NCBI GenBank assembly: GCA_004154925.1 | Contig: QJNS01000752.1 | Location: forward strand, 682,001 to 746,000 | Origin: Monosporascus cannonballus | Lineage: Eukaryota; Ascomycota; Sordariomycetes; Xylariales | DNA: 64,000 nucleotides | Reading direction: 5' to 3' | Shown here: positions 23,890 to 37,100 of the stretch, one piece after another | Layout of the letters: each line of letters opens with the position of its first letter | Numbering within the stretch: position 1 is the stretch's first letter | Made by a program: the position numbers and the translations under genes | Notes under the pieces: model-generated | Told to the model about the DNA's origin: nothing | Seen by the model: only the letters and a program-made list of their open reading frames with translations | Databases searched by the model: none

Positions 23890-26800
23890 ATTAAAATTCT
23901 TCTCCGCTTGATTAAGGAATATATTAATTAATCAGCTGCTATTAAAATAATATAAGCTATGTATTAATTATAATTATCGAAATACGCCAATAATAATAAT
24001 GGCGACTGTACCATTAATATCTTGTGTTATTTATAACGGACCCAAGTAATAGAATTATTTTAAAGGCGAATTGTAATTTAAAATATATACATTCGATATT
24101 TGAAATTATATCAATTTTAATTAAAATTTTAAATAACTTGTTAAATTTATAAAACTTAATATAATTTTTTACTTAAAAAAATAAATCCGTTATACGATAC
24201 GAATTAATACCTTAAGCTGTTTCTCGTTTATATTTATATTTTTCGAAAAGATTACTGAAAAAATCGATTATACCAATTACCTAACTAATACCTTTGAAAT
24301 AACGACCGAAAGCAGATAAGCCTATAATAAGGACTTTACGCCATATATCTACAAAAATCGAAAGTACGATATTTTCCGTAAAAATATTAACGACCTTATG
24401 AAATATGTCCTAAAGTCGGTATTTCTAACGATTAAAGAAATTAGCTTTTTTTAGAAAAAAATGTACGAAAGTAATATACCAGTTTGGGCGAATTAAGCAA
24501 GGTATACGATAACAGGTTCCTAATTAATACTTAACGAAAGTATCGCGAAACGTTAAAATAAATTTTAAAATTTAGTCAAAAATTAAACGAATATATCGTG
24601 AGATAATAAAAGATTATAGCTTTAAAATAACGATATGGTATTTTAAAAATGAAAACGACGATAATATAGGTTAACGATTTATATACAGTATTAGCCCTTA
24701 TAATTAGGATATAAATTATTATTTTTTTGATAATAAAAAAAACCGAGATCGATAACAGTATACTCAATTTTTAAAAAGCGGCAGTTAACTCTCTGGATTA
24801 TTAGGTTATAGCTCATCCCATATTTATATTACGAAATATTAAGGTAACGTTTTTAACCTTTTACGGGATACCTGCAAATTCCTTTAATTAAGAGAATTTT
24901 AACTAGAAAAAATATTAAGCCGTAAGCCGAAACGAGATAACCGTAAAAGTTTTTATACGGACCGAAACGGTAATAAGCGAAAACGTTAAGAATTAAACGT
25001 ATAAGGTATCTGTTATAGAACGTACCTAATTAATTACTATATATTATTTAATTATTGTTATGCATTCCCTAGGAAAACTTTAAAAGGTTTTCGTTTTAAC
25101 GATAAGGTGGTAATATATATTTAAAGACGAATTTCCGCCGATTAATATTTAAAGGAAAAAATCGACCGCTTATTGAAAACTATGGAAAAACTTATTATAT
25201 AAAGGATAAATTAATTTTAAAAAGGGGTATAACAAATATTAGTTTATTTTTTAATTATAAATTAACGTAATACTATAAATATTTTATTTTACCCCTCAAG
25301 GAATTTAGTTATTTTGAATTTAGGGTTTACAATATATATTTTTAATTTAATCAATAGATTTCTAAATTTTAAATTTACCGTATAAGTGAATAAGGTATAC
25401 GTAAGTAATAATTTCGTCCCGATTAAAAGGTCCGGAAAAATTAATATAATTTTTCGAAGCCTTAGTAATACGAAAATATTGCGTTTATACGACGTAATAT
25501 ATTACGACAGTTTCGTATATAATCTAATATCTTATTAGCAGTTCTGAAAAAGAATTACTAATAAAATAACCAAAAAACCAATATTTTTATTCGAAATAAA
25601 TTTAATTAAGTAATTATTAGGTGAAAAAATAAATTTAATTAATTCGTTATCGCAAGTATTAACGTAATAATTACTCATATAATATTATTAATTTATAAAT
25701 AAAACATTCATTTATAAATAGCAAAATTATTACGAATTAATAATAATATTATATAATATCGGAAATTAAGATATGTAGAACCCCAAATAATTATTTAATT
25801 ATAATCCCATATACAGGGAATCGGCTTAAAAGGTTTTATAATAATCAAATATCAAATATATGGTAAAGTAAAGGCTAAAAGGTTAATACGCCGTAAATTA
25901 AAAAAAGGAATGTTTTAAGTAGGACAAAAAATCGGTATCGATATTAAAAACTTTGAAAAAGACTTAAAAAATATAAATAGGTTATATTTAATAATGATAG
26001 ATATTTAGGGTTTACGTAATATATTTATTTTAGAGCTTAAAAATATATTATATTAATTATAATATTTGTATATTTCCTAAAAGTTTTAAAACATGAAAAT
26101 AAAATTCTTTTACAAGTAATCGAATACGATAACAAAATCGTGAAACGTTACTAATTTCGAAATATATTTTAATCGTTTCCTTTTAATATTAAATTTAGAC
26201 CTTTAATATTATATATCCAAATTTAAACTAAAAATGCAAAACGTTTAAGGATTATAATTAAAAAAACGATTCTTATACGAAATAACGTTAAATTATTTTC
26301 GTTTTTAATTATATATATTTTTAAAACGGTAATATACTTATATAACCGTATTGCCAAATACGTACTTTTTTGGTAAAACCTATAGGAAATTTATTGTATT
26401 TATTTAACGTATAAAAACGGCGTTATAATAATTAATCGAAAGTTTTAATAAATTGATTTATTAATATACAGCTATATAACTTACGTTATGATAATTACCA
26501 TTATAAAGAAAAATCAAGGTTTTAAAAATTAAATTTTAAAACACAAATCGTTTATTTCGTCGGTTACCGATTTACGAATATTTACAAAATTTGAAATTTA
26601 TTAATTAATAAGATTATTATTATTTTAAATATATAATTTAATAAAAAGGCTATTTTTTAAGTAATGTTAAAAATTTAAAAAATAACTTTATATATTTTAT
26701 AAAAAGAATTATAAACCTTATTCCGATAAATAAAAATACCTGATAAAAATAATAGTTATGTAATATATATATAAAAAAAGATAAAAGTTTAAATAAAAGG

Positions 26801-28936
26801 CATAATTTTTAAAACGAATTAACGTAAAATACGTACAAAATAGAAAAAAATAAACTTATTTATAAGGGATTATATATTTTTATATAACCGTTATATTTAA
26901 ATTAATTCCGTGTTTTGGATTATTACCGTTATTAATATTTACCTTAATAACTATTATAATTATTATGCCGACGAAAAAAGTAGAAATAATCTTAAATTCC
27001 TATTATAATATTTAACTTAGAATAACGGTAAAAAATGAAGATATTTTACGGGTTATAAACGTAAATTTCCTGTATATTCCGTATTAAAAAAATATTATCC
27101 GAAATAAATATAAAATTTAAAAAACAGTATTTAATATAAAACATTTAACTTTTTTTATAAATATGTTTGATAACTGGCCAAAAAGTTCCGGAAGTTTAAA
27201 AAAATTAATTACCCGAAACGCGTATTACTTTAATTAAAAAAATAATAATATTTTGGCATATAATAAGGTATTTAAGTTATAAAACCCGATATATAGGCGT
27301 AATTTACTATTATCGCCGTAAAGCTATAAAAAGCTAAATAGATATTTATTAAGAAAAATATTTCGTAAAGCCGAAAAAACTTATTTATGAAGTTTTAAAA
27401 AATTACGATCTTAAAAAGCCGTTAATTAGTTATTTATTAAAGGAAAATGCGTTTTAAAAAATACATAAATATATATTTATAAATTTAATAAATATAATTA
27501 ATTGTAAAAATATAAAGCCGGTTTCATCTTACAAAATATTTAATAGTTTAAAACCGTTTATAATAATATATACGTATTTACCTTTATTAAAAAATCGTTT
27601 CGAACTTTAATTATTATTAATGTTAAATTTGATTTAAAGCTTAAATAATATAACGTTATAAACGCTTTAATAAATATTAACATATTTTACGACATATATA
27701 TAATAATACCTTAAAAATATCCGTAATATATTACAAGTTTCTTGATTAAGAAAATATTATATAAATTAAGGGAATTACTTTTATTATAATAAAAAACTTC
27801 ATTAAAAATATTTATTTTTTATAAATAATATTATTATCATATAGTACCAAAGAAATTAAGATTTCCTTAATTAATTCATTTAATAAATATGAAAACGGTA
27901 TACGTTAAAACAAAATAAAGATTTATAATTATTTTTCCGTATCGAAATAATTAAAAATAAATTCAATTAAAAACCTAATTATTATAATTTAATTTTACAA
28001 ATAAATTAATTAATTTAATATCTGAAGAAAATTTAAATAATTTCTTAAAAATACTTATAACTAGTATTAAATTATTATCGAATTTTAATTTGGCTTATTT
28101 AGGCTTTGATAATAAATTTTAAAAAAATGAATTTTATTTTTTTCGTAATAATTAATACATAATCCAATATATTTTTGACAGTATCCCGATTTATTCGATT
28201 TAATTTAAGCCTTAATAACGTATATTACCAAATTACCGACCGAATTATATTGTGTTTAATTGGAATTAAAATATTAACGTTATAATTCGATAATAAACTT
28301 TTATTAGATATTTGGAATAATAGCATTTGTGTTAATAATATAATCGACCGAAAAAACTTTTAGACTTATATTATAAAATTATGCGGAAAAATAATGAAAT
28401 AATAGGCGAATAAATAAAATATAATAATTATTTTTATAATAAAAACGGAATTATTATTTTTATATAAATTATAAAAAAACTTTTATTTAATTTCTAATTA
28501 ATTAAAAAATTAAAACTTCCTTGAAATATAAAATCTTTAACTATATAATACGATAATTAATAAATTATACGGCTTATTAATATTAATATTACTTTATTAA
28601 TAACAAAATTAAAATATATAAATATATATAATTATTAATTACGATAAAATATGAAAAAAACTTAAATTAAATAAATTATATATTTACGAACGATATATAT
28701 TTTAACGATTTAATAAAATTTTTATTACGTAAATTTTTTAAATAATTTATAAAATAATTAAATTTAATAAATATTACGGAAATTTTTAATTTATAAAAAT
28801 AAAGTTTATAAAAGATTTTTAAAAAATTTAATTAATAAAAAAAATTTAATCGCCGCAGAAAAAATAAAATAAATAATTATGGCTTTAGAAATTATAATAA
28901 TTAATACCGTAAATGCTTTAAGGTGTTAAGGGGGTA

Positions 28937-29099
28937 TATTAATTAGCAGGGGGTGCTTTATCACCTTATATACGGAAAATTCCCTTTGATCGGAACGTAT
29001 ATGCTCCGGGATTAGATCACCTTAAAGTGCAGTACACGTTCTAGAGCACCTGCAATTAGTTATGAATACACACATAACTGATGTCCCTTATATCTGACA
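28937..29099 (+). repeat. Copia 3' LTR
   Basis: 163 bp, TATTAATTAGC to CTGACA, aligned over its full length with the 5' LTR. The hairpin is partly destroyed by RIP. Confidence 0.85.
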
Positions 29100-29230
29100 G
29101 ATCCTGTCGAGCCCGGCTCTATGGGTTCTACGATAGATCCTATCGAGCCATTACGTAACTCGACCCACATGGCTTAGTCATTTTCTCGTTGCGACCGTTT
29201 CCCGAGGCCGCAACCCGTTAGGGCATAACA

Positions 29231-29859
29231 CAGCCTCAACCTAACTTAGCCTGAACTCCAGGCTTTTTAGCCATAGTTTAACACCAGCTGAGCTCTGGAA
29301 ACAGAAATGGATGGTGAGCTTAAGTTTCGTATCCGAGTATATTGGAATATAGTTTTTCGGTATACCAGAAGAGCATTTCGTGGTATATAAATAATGTTCA
29401 ATATAACTGCAGCCATGATTATTACATGAGTATAAGACAAAATATTACCCGCTCGTAAATAGTGCCAGAGGCAGAACCTCTGGTGCTAATAAGACCACGA
29501 ATAATCCAGCATGGAAGTCTAGGTGTAATCCCTAAGAGGTCTGTCCTGCATGTTCTCCTAGGAAGAATGTCGTCAACCAAAGGGGAGTAGGAGGTCTGTG
29601 CAGACACAAAGCAACATGTCCCAATATAAACAACTACTTCCACTACGTAGCAGCTAAGAGTTTTACTCAGGTCAGGCACGCTCTTCCTCTTGCGCGAGTA
29701 CGCACACACACACGCATACCACAACATATCGACCATTCTTAGAGCAAGGATTAGCATTTGCACATTCACTTTGTTTCGCTGTGTTTACTCCCCCCCGCTT
29801 AGGATATTGTATACGTTCTCTGTTACCCTATAGATATCTCCCCTTCCTGCCTCCACGCC
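29231..29859. other. Intergenic, upstream of unknown gene
   Basis: Normal base composition. It holds a short (CA)n run near 29703-29714 and a pyrimidine-rich leader before the ATG at 29860, as expected for a fungal promoter and 5' UTR. A minus-strand open frame (29422-29769) has no recognisable content and is not called. Confidence 0.5.
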
Positions 29860-31037
29860 ATGGACGGTGGGCGTTATCGTCCCAATGATGGTGATACCGC
29901 CAACCGTGATGATGCCCATCGGCATAACCCCCATAAAAGAGCCCGCTTCGGGCATCATGATGAACGCAAAAAGAGCCTTCCGGCCAATGCCCATCAGCAC
30001 CACGAAGATCAATCTAACAGACCTACTCTAGAGGAAATGTATGGTCGCCCATCCATGATGGCTGCAATGAGTGCCTGTTGGCCGGATGGCATAGCTGCAC
30101 AGAGACGTACTTCCGAACCTGTAAGGACGCTAAATCCTACCTCTGCTCTAGCTAGTCGTCCGCTGATGGACCTGGGACGGCACGGAACTGAAAATCATGT
30201 GATTCTCGAAGGCCGACCCAGACATTTGTGCGATCAGAAGACGCCCAAGGATACTCCTTCGAACAACGGTAGACATGTCAAGGTTCCTTCCAATACATTA
30301 CAGAAGCCGCCTACCATTGTACACCGACAATTCCAAGTCACTCAAGATCCAACAAATACTGCTTCGAAACCTGCGACTCCAGTGCCTTCCAAGAGAAAAC
30401 CGTCCCGGAGTGTGTCCAGCTCCCCGCTGTTTGTCAGAAATGAGAATCATGAAGGTGAAAGCAACAAGGTAAGTTGAACACTAATCCTATGAACCTAACA
30501 GTTAACTCATGGACCTTCATCTAGGAAACTATAGGCAGCGACCCCATTAACAAAGGAGCTACTGCCTCACGCAACGGCGACACGGTTGTTAGGGGAGACG
30601 GTGCACGTCGCCCAGGTGGGGACACTGGGAAGTTGTGTGCCGCTTTCATCAAGGAGCCTCCAACCAAGACGGCGGGCAAGTCCCAAGTCTCGACAGGTTC
30701 TCCAGTCTTCCCCCCATCGTTGATCTTGCGACGATCTCCGCCGAAAGCCAAAGCAAACACGCTGTCGGACGCTGTTGCCCTAATCTCATTGCGAGAATCT
30801 CACGTTGCCATCGCTCCCAAAGCACTGAAGAAATCTAGCATCCCCAGACCCAACAAGACACCTACCAGTCCAACCGACGCTCAACCAGTCACGGGCGTTC
30901 ACGGAACCGTCCGACAACGTACTCCCTTTCCCGAGACCCCGGATCACGCATCGGCGCCGGCCGCCAGCCTATCTAAAACAGTCGTTGGAGAATACAGCGA
31001 AGGTCTCTCGAGGAGGATAGCCCGGGTCCAGGCCTAG
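29860..31037 (+). CDS. Spliced gene of unknown function, 373 codons, possibly truncated
   Basis: Two exons, 29860-30468 and 30525-31037. The 56-bp intron has donor GTAAGT, branch CTAAC and acceptor CTAG, phase 0. Start: ATG in GCCATGG context. The 373-residue product is polar and low in hydrophobic residues: a His/Arg/Asp-rich N-terminus (residues 1-55), then Pro/Ser/Thr/Lys-rich sequence with clusters such as PSKRKPSRSVSSSP that could be phosphorylation or nuclear-targeting sites. No signal peptide, membrane segment or catalytic motif is visible. The frame ends at TAG 31035-31037, but the same frame continues for 39 codons of coiled-coil-like sequence, so the stop may be a recent mutation. 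It lies alone between repeats. I do not recognise the family. Confidence 0.7.
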
Positions 31038-31157
31038 AACGCCTTTGAGCGGGCCCAGAAGAGAGCGGAACTGGCGCTCTGGGAATCAGCCTTACGCATA
31101 GTGGAAGCCGAGGAGACGAGGGAGGCCACTAAGAAGGCCGCTGAGAGAGCCGCATAA
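31038..31157 (+). pseudogene. In-frame continuation after a TAG: Ala/Glu-rich helix
   Basis: Directly after TAG at 31035-31037 the same frame runs 39 more codons to TAA 31155-31157. It reads NAFERAQKRAELALWESALR, then EAEETREATKKAAERAA, a strong helical and coiled-coil composition that continues from GLSRRIARVQA before the stop. A CAG to TAG change of RIP type would explain it. Splicing around the stop is not evident: I see no good donor just upstream. Confidence 0.55.
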
Positions 31158-31695
31158 GGGAGACGAGGTGCCTGGTTCTGAATCGCTTCATCCAAGCTAC
31201 CAAATCGCGTAAGCCCGCGCATCTATCGCGGTTGTCCGGGGCGGAATGGCCGTCATCCGTGGTTAAACGCGTTTTCACGCCACCGGCGACCTCAGTCGGA
31301 AGCTGGAAAAAAAGAAAAGAAAAGAAAGAAATATTCCCCGCTAAAGGTATTTCAAAAATAAGGATTATCCGTTATGCCTGCACCCCACACCTGTCAGACC
31401 TAGTGAAGCCAGTCAGCACTAGCGGGAATTACTTCCTGTACCCCTGGTACCTTTTTCTCCCAGCTCCACCTGTATTTACGTGTATAAAAGGAGGGTTCGC
31501 TACCTTCACTTTCTGGCTAGGACCTTCTAGAGGTCAAGGCAACCTTTAATACACTTCTTCTTCAGTTATATGCTTCTATGTGTGATGCAGGGTCTCACAA
31601 CACCATTATGCCAAAGGGCAAAATGCTGGCGATCAATCGCATTTGTAACAATCAACTAGATGCTTACAGGTGCATACACACTAAAGCTGTTAGGG
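31158..31695 (+). promoter_or_regulatory. Intergenic with TATA-like promoter signal
   Basis: Normal composition with a purine run near 31305-31330. GTATAAAAGG at about 31491-31500 is followed some 40-60 bp later by CT-rich sequence, as in a TATA-type fungal promoter reading right. Whatever it drove is cut off by the Gypsy element inserted at 31696. The only short frame downstream (31578-31781) runs into the LTR and is not called. Confidence 0.4.
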
Positions 31696-32089
31696 TGTTA
31701 GGACCTAACGATCTTGGCTTCTTACGGACGGTCGGAACCACAAAAGGATCAAGCTCCGACCCAAGCCAAGGCGTCACGTAACTGGCTCAAAGGTCTCAAA
31801 GCGCCAAGCGCCTTAAGCCCTTTAAGTCGGCAGAAAAGCTTAAAGGGCTTAAGGGACTTAAGGGTTTAAACCGTTTAAATACTTTAAACCAAAATAAGGA
31901 TATATACGTTCGTTATTTCCATAATTTAAATAATTTTAACTTGCAATAAAATATCGTTATATAAAACGCCCCTAATATTACGAAATATAATATGTTATTA
32001 TATTTATTATTTAAAATCCTATAATACTTTTGTTAATATAAATCTATCGACTTAGGTTTAATAATTAGTTAAACCGTTAAGCCGTTATA
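31696..32089 (+). repeat. 5' LTR of Gypsy element 2
   Basis: TGTTAGGACC to CCGTTATA. The outer 165 bp are nearly unmutated; the inner half is strongly RIPped. GGATATATACG near 31897 is a candidate TATA region shared by most Gypsy LTRs here. Confidence 0.9.
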
Positions 32090-32449
32090 CGTTATAAATT
32101 TTTATTTAATAATACCGTTAAACTTTGAGCAATACCGCCGATATTATATTTATTAGCAAATAACTTAAATAACTTATTTACCAAGTCCTTAAAAACCCTA
32201 ATATTAAAATAAAATCCGAAAAAAAATAACTTTGTTTTTTTCGAAAGGAAATTTTTTAATACCTGGATATTATAAACAAACGTATTATCCAGCTTAAACA
32301 AAATAAAAATAACTTTATTATATTTTTCCAAGTTACTTATAAAAAGCTTAAAAAAAAAGGAAAAATTCCCGAAACCGAAAAGCCCTTTCGGCCGAGCTAA
32401 ATTATTTAACTAAATTTTATTAAAGAACCAGGAAAAGTCCTTAAACCCC

Positions 32450-33350
32450 CCAAGCCAAAATCTTTTAATAGAATTTCGACCAAATTATAATTATTTTTAA
32501 CCTAATACCGAACGTATTTCAAATATTTTCTTATTTAATTCGTTACGTTTATTATATAAATTAAGTTTGCGGTTAAACGATTTACCGGAAATACGGCTAT
32601 TTAATTTAAGCCGGCTATAAAAGAATACGTTATTTTGCCAATCGAAAAACGTAACCCGGAAATAATGCGGATATATAACGATTACGAATAATTTAAATAA
32701 ATATTAATAAAAATTTTCAGAATAATAAACGAAAAAATAAAGGCCGAAATATAAATTTAATAATTACGATAAAAGGGATCGGTATCCAAATACAATAACG
32801 TATTAATTTAATTAATATTTAAACTAAATTAAAAATAAAAAATATTAATAATTAAATTTTTCGATGGCTTAAAAAAAGAAATATAAAAAAAAAATTTTAA
32901 ACTTAACCGGCCTAATTATTTGTTAAATTATATCGCTATAACAGTTAAAATTAATAACTGGCAATATACTTAACGTACCAAAAGAATTAAAGGAAAAAAC
33001 GATAATAAACCCCGATATACGGTTAATATTAACGTTTTTCGGCGTAATAATACTTTTTATAATACTAAACCAAGCCTTATAAAGTTAAAAGCCACTTATA
33101 AAAAAAATTAAAGCCAGATTAAATGTTATAATTGCGGAAAAAAGGGATATAAAGCTTATAAATATTTTTTACTTAAAAAATTATAATAAAATAATTAAAA
33201 ATTTGTACCCGAAAAATAATTTAAGGAAAATCAAAAAAACGAAAAATTTATTAACATAATTCGGCCTAAGTATATATTAGGCTTACCGTAATAAAAAATT
33301 TAATAAGGAATATAAAAAACCAAAAATCTGGCTTAATAAGTAATTAAAAA
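32450..33350 (+). pseudogene. Gypsy gag of element 2 with mutated zinc knuckle
   Basis: Follows the interior start. The zinc knuckle at 33124-33165 reads CYNCGKKGYKAYKY: the spacing C-x2-C-x4-H-x4-C is exact, but His and the last Cys are both Tyr, the RIP outcome of CAT and TGT. The region has many stops. Confidence 0.7.
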
Positions 33351-34849
33351 ATAATTAAAAAAATACTAAGGCTGGATAAAAAAAATTTATTCCGGAATTT
33401 TTGATTAATACGGCAGGATATATATTATTTATTACAAAAAATAAAACTGCCTTATTTACGAAAAATAAAAACGGTATATTTATAATAAAATTATCCGTAT
33501 ATATTATGAAAAATTCGATTTTCTTAATAAAACGGGAAAAAACAAAAACGATAAATAATGGTATTAGCATTTTCGATTTATAACCTTTAAAAATGATTTT
33601 TTTTAGCTGGCAGTAACAGAAAGTTAACTTAAAAAAAATAATACCCGTAAAAAAACCCCTTTTGTTATTATAAATAATATAATTATTAAACGGAAAAGGA
33701 ATTAATTTAGCATATTGTAAAAAAATATTATTAAAAAGTTATTACGGATTTTTATTTTTAATTAATATTTATTATAAATTCCGATAAACGATAAACTTTA
33801 AAGGAAAAGATTTAACGATTTATACGAAACCTTTAATAAAAAAGAAATAAGGCTTAATAAGAAATTATACGCTATATTAAGAAATAATTTATTTAATAAG
33901 AAAAAAAAATTTAATAAAATTAAAAATAATTAATATAATTCGAAGGTACAGTACGCCGACAAAAACGATAAATATAATAATTTAATGCATTATATAAAAA
34001 AATATAAATAAGGTTCGATAAATTCGAAAAGAAATTAAAAAACGAAAGTTACCTATAAAAAAGCTGCAAGATAACGAAATTTAAAAAAGTTAAAATAAAT
34101 TCTTAAAAAATGTTTTAAACGTAACGATAAAAACCGTTAATAACTTTATTACTTTAAATATACGAATCGGAACGTATTAATATACCGTAATAATGGATTA
34201 CGGAATTTTAGGTGGAAATTATATTATACCGGATATGGTTAATAAATTTAAATTATTATAAAGATATAAGTTAAAATTTTATATAGCGATAAATGCCAAA
34301 AGTTAAGATTTCGTTTACGATAACGGAAAGATTTTATGCAAAATTAATTATTTTGAAATTTTTGTTTAAGGATAATATTAAATAATAAATTTCGATATCG
34401 TTTTATTCGGGAATTATAATATGATTTTAAGAAAACCATAAATATATTAATACGGAATTTTAATTAATAAAAAAATTAATTAGGTAAAATTCGTTTTACT
34501 TTTTATTAATAAATAAAAAAAAATTAAAATCTTAATACTTAATCGAAGATAATAATAAATATAGGTATAAAGACATAATAAATACTTTATTATTTAAAGG
34601 GACAAAATATAAAAAAAATAGGTATTAAAGAAAAATATAACGTATTATTATTATTATTAAAATAAAGTTATAACAATGAAATAACGATTTAAAATAATAA
34701 CCTTAAAAATTAAAAAATTTAATTAATATATTATTATAATATTATAAATATAAATAGCTTTTTAAAAAGGAACTAGATACGAAATTACCAAAATATAGCA
34801 AATAAAATTACGAAATTATTTTTAAAAAGGGTTCTTTAATGAAATTTTA

Positions 34850-36110
34850 CCCTATTTATAACTTTAGCGGAAACGAATTATACGTTTTCCGGAAATATTT
34901 GGAAGATTGGTTACAGAAAAAATAGATTCGACCTTTAAAGTTACCGGCAGGATACCTTATGTTTTTCGTACTTAAAAAAAATAGAAAGTTACGATTTATA
35001 ATTAATTATCGGTAATTAAACGATATTATTATTAAATATTAAACGTTATTACCCTTAATTACAAAAATAAAAAACCGATTTTATAAAGCTAAATAATTCA
35101 CAGTTTTCGATCATAAAAATAAATATAACTTTATTAAAATCAAAAAAAATACGAATAAAAAATAATTTTTAAAACGAAATACGGATTATTTAAATATTTG
35201 GTTACGTTAATAAGATTTACGAACGTATTAATAACTTTTTAACGGATAATAAATTATATATTGCGAAAATATTTTAACATTTTTATTATATATTATTTCG
35301 ATAATATTTTTATTTTTTTAAAAACGGAAAAAGTATACGTAAAATACGTTTATAAAGTTTTTTAAGTTTTATAAAACGCAAAATTATTAATTAATATAAA
35401 AAAAAGCCAGTTTTATAAGCAAAAAATAAAATATCTGGGATATATTATTATCTTAAGATATATTAAAATAAACTTAAAAAAAATCGCTGTAATTACAGAA
35501 TAATAAACGCTAATAATAATTAAGGAAATATAAATATTTTTTGGATTCGTTAATTATTACAGAAAGTTTATTCGAAATTTTAATAAAATTATTATATCTT
35601 TAATTAACTTTACCAAAAAAAAATTTAAATGGACGCCCGAAACGGAAAAAGCGTTTTAAGAAATTAAAAATGCAATTATTAATAAATTAATAATAATTAT
35701 ATACGATTTAAATCGTTTTATTAAATTAAAAACCGATATTTTAAATTACGCATTAAGCATAATAATCGGATAGCAAAATAATTAAGGCAAATTATACCTT
35801 ATTACATTTTTTTCATATAAATTAAAAGGAACTAAATTTAATTACGATATTCCAAATAAGGAATTTATGGCCATTATTATGGTATTCTGTAAGTTTAGGT
35901 ATTTTTTAAAAGGAAATTTATATTAGGTTAAGGTTTATACGGATTATCAAAATCTTACCCGATTTATTACGACCAAAAAACTTACCGGACGATAATTACG
36001 ATACGTAAAAAAATTGGCGAATTTCGACTTTATTATTATTTATAAAAAAAGTTTAAAAAACGGTAAAGCAAATACCTTAAGTAAATAATTAAATTTCGAA
36101 AAAAAATTAG
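34850..36110 (+). pseudogene. Gypsy RT and RNase H of element 2
   Basis: RT is recognisable from about 34970. The YLDD motif is YFDN at 35294-35305, which removes a catalytic Asp. RNase H follows with FNYDIPNKEFMAIIM near 35840-35885, then FDFIIIYKKSLKNGKA near 36030-36070. Stops are frequent. Confidence 0.8.
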
Positions 36111-36149
36111 TTAAAATTACCTATATAATTTTTAATATTATTATAAAAA

Positions 36150-37100
36150 GATATTTACGCCTATAACAAATTGCAATAATTCGGGTAATACTTTTAGATA
36201 TATATCAGAAAATCCAGTAATATAATAACGGTTTTTTAAAAAATTAAAAAACGAATAAAATATAAGTTTTAAAAAAATATTAAATAGATTTAGTACGAAA
36301 TATATACGAACATTAATTATATAGATATTTAGGAATTTACAAAACCTTAAAACGATTTTAACGTACGTATTTTTTTCCTAAAATAAAAACGATAATTTAA
36401 AAAGTACGATAATAATATAACCTTTATAATAAGGCTAAGGCGTAATAACATAAACTTTATAGAAAGTTATAACCATTACCGGTTTCAAAAAAACCTTAAA
36501 ATTCGATTATTATGGATTTTATTATTAAATTTCTTTTATCCGAAAATCCAGTAATAAAAGTATATTATGACAACGTTTTTGTTATCGTCGATCGGTTTAC
36601 GAAATTTTTTTATTTTTTACCTTATTATAAGGATATTAACGTAAAATAAATAACATATATTTTCTTTAAAAATATTTTTAATATATATAAATTATTAGTA
36701 AGAATTATTTTAAATAAAAGTTTAATATTCGTATTTAAATTTTAATAAGGTTTTATAGCATAAATCGGCCTAAACCATAAATTATTTAATACATTTAGAT
36801 TATAAATAAACAAATAAACGGAATAATTAAACCAAATATTAAAAATATACTTATAATATTACGTTAATTACGAACAAAATAATTAGGTTAAAAAATTATT
36901 TATTATTTAATTGGTTTATAATATTAATTATTATGAAAATATTAAAATAATATTAATTAACGTAAATTTTGGCTTTATTTCAAAACTTTATAAAAAATAT
37001 GTAATAACGGTTTAATTAATATCAAAATAATCCTTACGTTAAAATAATTATGATAATTATATTAAGAAATAAAAATAAAATTAAAATTCGTACGGAACCA
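36150..37100 (+). pseudogene. Gypsy integrase of element 2
   Basis: Continues directly from RNase H, giving the uninterrupted form of the site where the nested element split element 1. The core reads MDFIIKF, then YYDNVFVIVDRFTKFFYF (about 36510-36625). Frame broken by RIP. Confidence 0.78.

Larger units (their letters stand above)
23727..29099 (+). mobile_element. Complete Ty1/Copia element
   Basis: 5,373 bp with two 163-bp LTRs (23727-23889 and 28937-29099) and duplication GATCC (23722-23726 and 29100-29104). A polypurine tract (AAGGGGG) ends just before the 3' LTR, so the element is plus-oriented. Copia is inferred from the end of pol at about 28590-28790: the RIPped frame keeps KLKYINIYNY then LR (from K-H-I-D-I-x-x-H-x-x-R), then IIYLRTIYFNDLIKFL (from P-T-x-x-M-x-A-D-x-L-T-K). 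That RNase H end sits directly before the 3' LTR, as in Copia. The interior is very AT-rich with no intact frame. Confidence 0.8.
23469..29230 (-). repeat. Gypsy LTR split by a Copia element
   Basis: The LTR starts TATAACGG at 23469, is interrupted at 23727, and resumes at 29100 to end GGGCATAACA at 29230. Without the insert and one duplication copy it is about 384 bp. The part next to the gene island (29100-29230) is nearly free of RIP. Confidence 0.8.

Noticed and set aside
29422..29769. 115-codon minus-strand frame upstream of the unknown gene
   Set aside because: No recognisable content, crosses a CA repeat, and lies in the likely promoter of the plus-strand gene.
31232..31549. 105-codon plus-strand frame
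   Set aside because: Low complexity around a purine run, no family, overlaps a promoter-like region.
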